The notes beneath the pieces were generated by a model that was not told where the DNA came from, ran no database searches, and saw only the letters and a list, made by a program, of their open reading frames with translations. Position numbers and translations under genes: made by a program. From Beroe ovata (Eukaryota; Ctenophora; Nuda; Beroida; Beroidae): a stretch of 35,566 nt of DNA. Each line of letters opens with the position of its first letter. The stretch's first letter is position 1. This document shows, piece by piece, positions 33,965 through 35,566 of the stretch. The stretch lies in assembly GCA_946803715.1 (NCBI GenBank), contig CAMPET010000061.1:232709-268274 (forward strand), written 5' to 3'.

Positions 33965-35031
33965 ATGGGGACATCTGCAGATGGTTTATTCGACTTCTTG
34001 CACCATGAAATGATTGTCTACTTCGAGGTATGTAGCTCTGCATCTGAACTCATTGCCTCTATTACTCAATCACTTCATTTTGGTTTCTTCCTTCAATAAT
34101 CTGAAGCTGATGATTTAAGTGTAATGAATATATGATAATCGCCAGGATATGTTCGGCACTGAGCAGATACAATCGAACATGGAGAGGATAGGGTACAGAG
34201 TTGGGTTTAGCCTGGTGGAGAAAGCTACCAAGGATGAGGCTAGGTTCAAGGAGGATGTCGAAATAGTCAAGTATATTTGCAAGGTTTGAACCGAGTCTGT
34301 GATATAATTGATGAAACCGTCTGGGTAGAAGTGGAGTCTGTTAATTTCACTCTCATATACAGGAGTTGTGGCAAATGCTGTTCAAGAAACAAGCTGATAA
34401 CCTGAAGACAAACCACAGCGGGACTTACTTCATACAGGATAACAGATTCAGATTCCTAACCAGAGTCAGCCAGGTGAGGTTCAACCTGAGAATAACAAGG
34501 GATGAGGAATAGTGTTTGTGACACACTACGACACAATACCCATGACAGTGTAATTCAAACATGCAGTATACACAGTGCACAATATGTTTAGCAATGATTA
34601 TAGAAAAGTTTATCATCAGTCTACATGTTTAGATATCCCCCATTTCATACGTAGAGTAGGTATATAACGAATACTAACGTATTAATTCCACCACAGTCTA
34701 AGCAGTATATGGACCGTGGCCAGCTGTACTTGGCATTCACTTGTGGTGTGATTAGGGGTGCACTCACTAATTTTGGTGTGCCTGCTACTGTTACGTCTGA
34801 GGTGAGAGTTTGGGTTGGTTCCTGCGAGGACTGTGATCGTTGATTATGATTAATTTTAAGCAGATATATTGATATCTACTCGATGCTTGTGTGTGTAACT
34901 TGCTTTGTGGTGAATACTGTTTTTGGGAATAGTACATCACTACTCTTGGTATTTCAATTTACCGTGCTATCCCCCAGGTAAACCTCAGCCCAACGTGCAA
35001 GTTTCAGATATCAGTGCAACAAAACAGCTGA
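33965..35031 (+). CDS. TRAPPC6B: TRAPP complex subunit 6 (TRAPPC6-type, Bet3/TRAPPC6 fold)
   Basis: Core subunit of TRAPP, the tethering complex and Rab exchange factor of ER-to-Golgi and Golgi traffic. Exons: 33965-34027, 34146-34283, 34363-34473, 34697-34801, 34978-35031; all introns phase 0; 156 aa (human TRAPPC6B 158). Aligned landmarks: FLHHEM at the N-terminus, IGYRVGFSLVEKATKD, RFKEDVEIVKYICKE, LFKKQADNLKTNHSGTY, QDNRFRFLTR, YLAFTCGVIRGALTNFGV and a C-terminal PTCKFQISVQ. Start chosen by alignment. It seems closer to 6B than 6A, though an invertebrate single ortholog would be simply TRAPPC6. No defect seen; no polyadenylation signal is visible before the window ends. Confidence 0.96.
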
Positions 35032-35543
35032 TGGCGCAGTATTGAGTGTTTGTGACATGTGTGGCAATACGCCGCGAAACAGGAACATATGCGTAACGCG
35101 CGGTGTCGTTGGTCTGTGGCGAGTGGCGCGGGATTTGCCGCGCGTTTAGCTAAGGCGCATGCGCGCGTGCATCTACGTTCTACGTACGTAATGTATGTGC
35201 ATGCGTACATACAGCATGCATACTATACATGATTAAGTGGCCTTAATGTGTTCACATTATCACTGATCGATCGAAATGAATTAATATCCGTTGACCTCTA
35301 ATCCAATGACGGGTTTATTTGATACTCGCTTTATTTTAGTGGAAGGGATTATTACGTGTTCCTTGTCTGATTTTTTATCGAATATTTTGTTCTGAAACTG
35401 ATACAATATACATTGTTTTGGCAAATACGTTGTTTTGGTAAATGCAATGCTATGATATCGGGCATCGGCCTTCTATGTGAATATTCAACAGTACAACCTG
35501 TACACTCTGCCGTATTCCTATGTTGGTCATGTCACCTACACGA
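35032..35543. other. Downstream of TRAPPC6, gene-free
   Basis: A CpG- and GCGC-rich patch (35085-35170) is followed by alternating purine-pyrimidine sequence (GCATGCGCGCGTGCAT, 35157-35172; TACGTACGTAATGTATGTGC onward), a composition that favours Z-DNA. No gene recognised. Confidence 0.5.
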
Positions 35544-35566
35544 ACACACACACACACACACACACA
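35544..35566. repeat. (AC)n microsatellite at the right edge
   Basis: Pure AC repeats to the last base of the window. Confidence 0.95.

Overview
This window is nuclear DNA from an animal, most likely an invertebrate or early-branching metazoan; the phylum cannot be fixed from the sequence. The evidence is five protein genes split by GT-AG introns, four of them recognisable metazoan families: RAB14, BAP31 (BCAP31), a NIMA-related (NEK) kinase and TRAPPC6. The fifth is a seven-helix receptor. Introns run from 55 bp to 3.1 kb. The DNA is AT-rich, full of (TG)n/(CA)n microsatellites, minisatellites and palindromes, and carries five single-N positions plus one 146-N gap.

Layout. 1-5500: no gene; microsatellites, a 1,348-bp segment present twice in tandem with a single N between the copies, and a dispersed repeat. 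5503-7376 (minus): RAB14, four exons. 7377-9761: intergenic, with a GC-rich hairpin and a MITE-like inverted repeat. 9762-11233 (plus): BAP31, seven exons. 11726-13406 (minus): a class A-like GPCR, five exons, tail to tail with BAP31. 13627-31459 (plus): a NEK kinase gene of about 23 exons, head to head with the GPCR (220 bp between start codons). One kinase exon is present twice inside a tandem duplication. 31620-33700: transposon debris, including the 3' end of a non-LTR retrotransposon with a TTATC-type tail and two strong hairpins. 33965-35031 (plus): TRAPPC6, five exons. The window starts and ends in (AC)n.

Every gene model closes exactly in phase: RAB14 214 aa, BAP31 233 aa, GPCR 339 aa, NEK 987 aa (with one copy of the duplicated exon), TRAPPC6 156 aa. 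RAB14, BAP31 and TRAPPC6 all act in membrane traffic (endosome/Golgi, ER export, Golgi tethering). NEK kinases of this general type often act at cilia or in the cell cycle. Whether the grouping means anything is unknown.

The most unusual item is a roughly 900-bp insertion (about 23121-24024) present in one copy of the duplicated NEK segment and absent from the other. Its left end can fold into a Y-shaped structure with two GAA-triloop arms and tandem G-A mismatches, and its right part has three iteron-like repeats. This suggests a mobile element recognised as folded single-stranded DNA. A second notable pattern is that (TG)n tracts lie in or just after the 5' splice site of at least five introns in three genes, always in the sense orientation.
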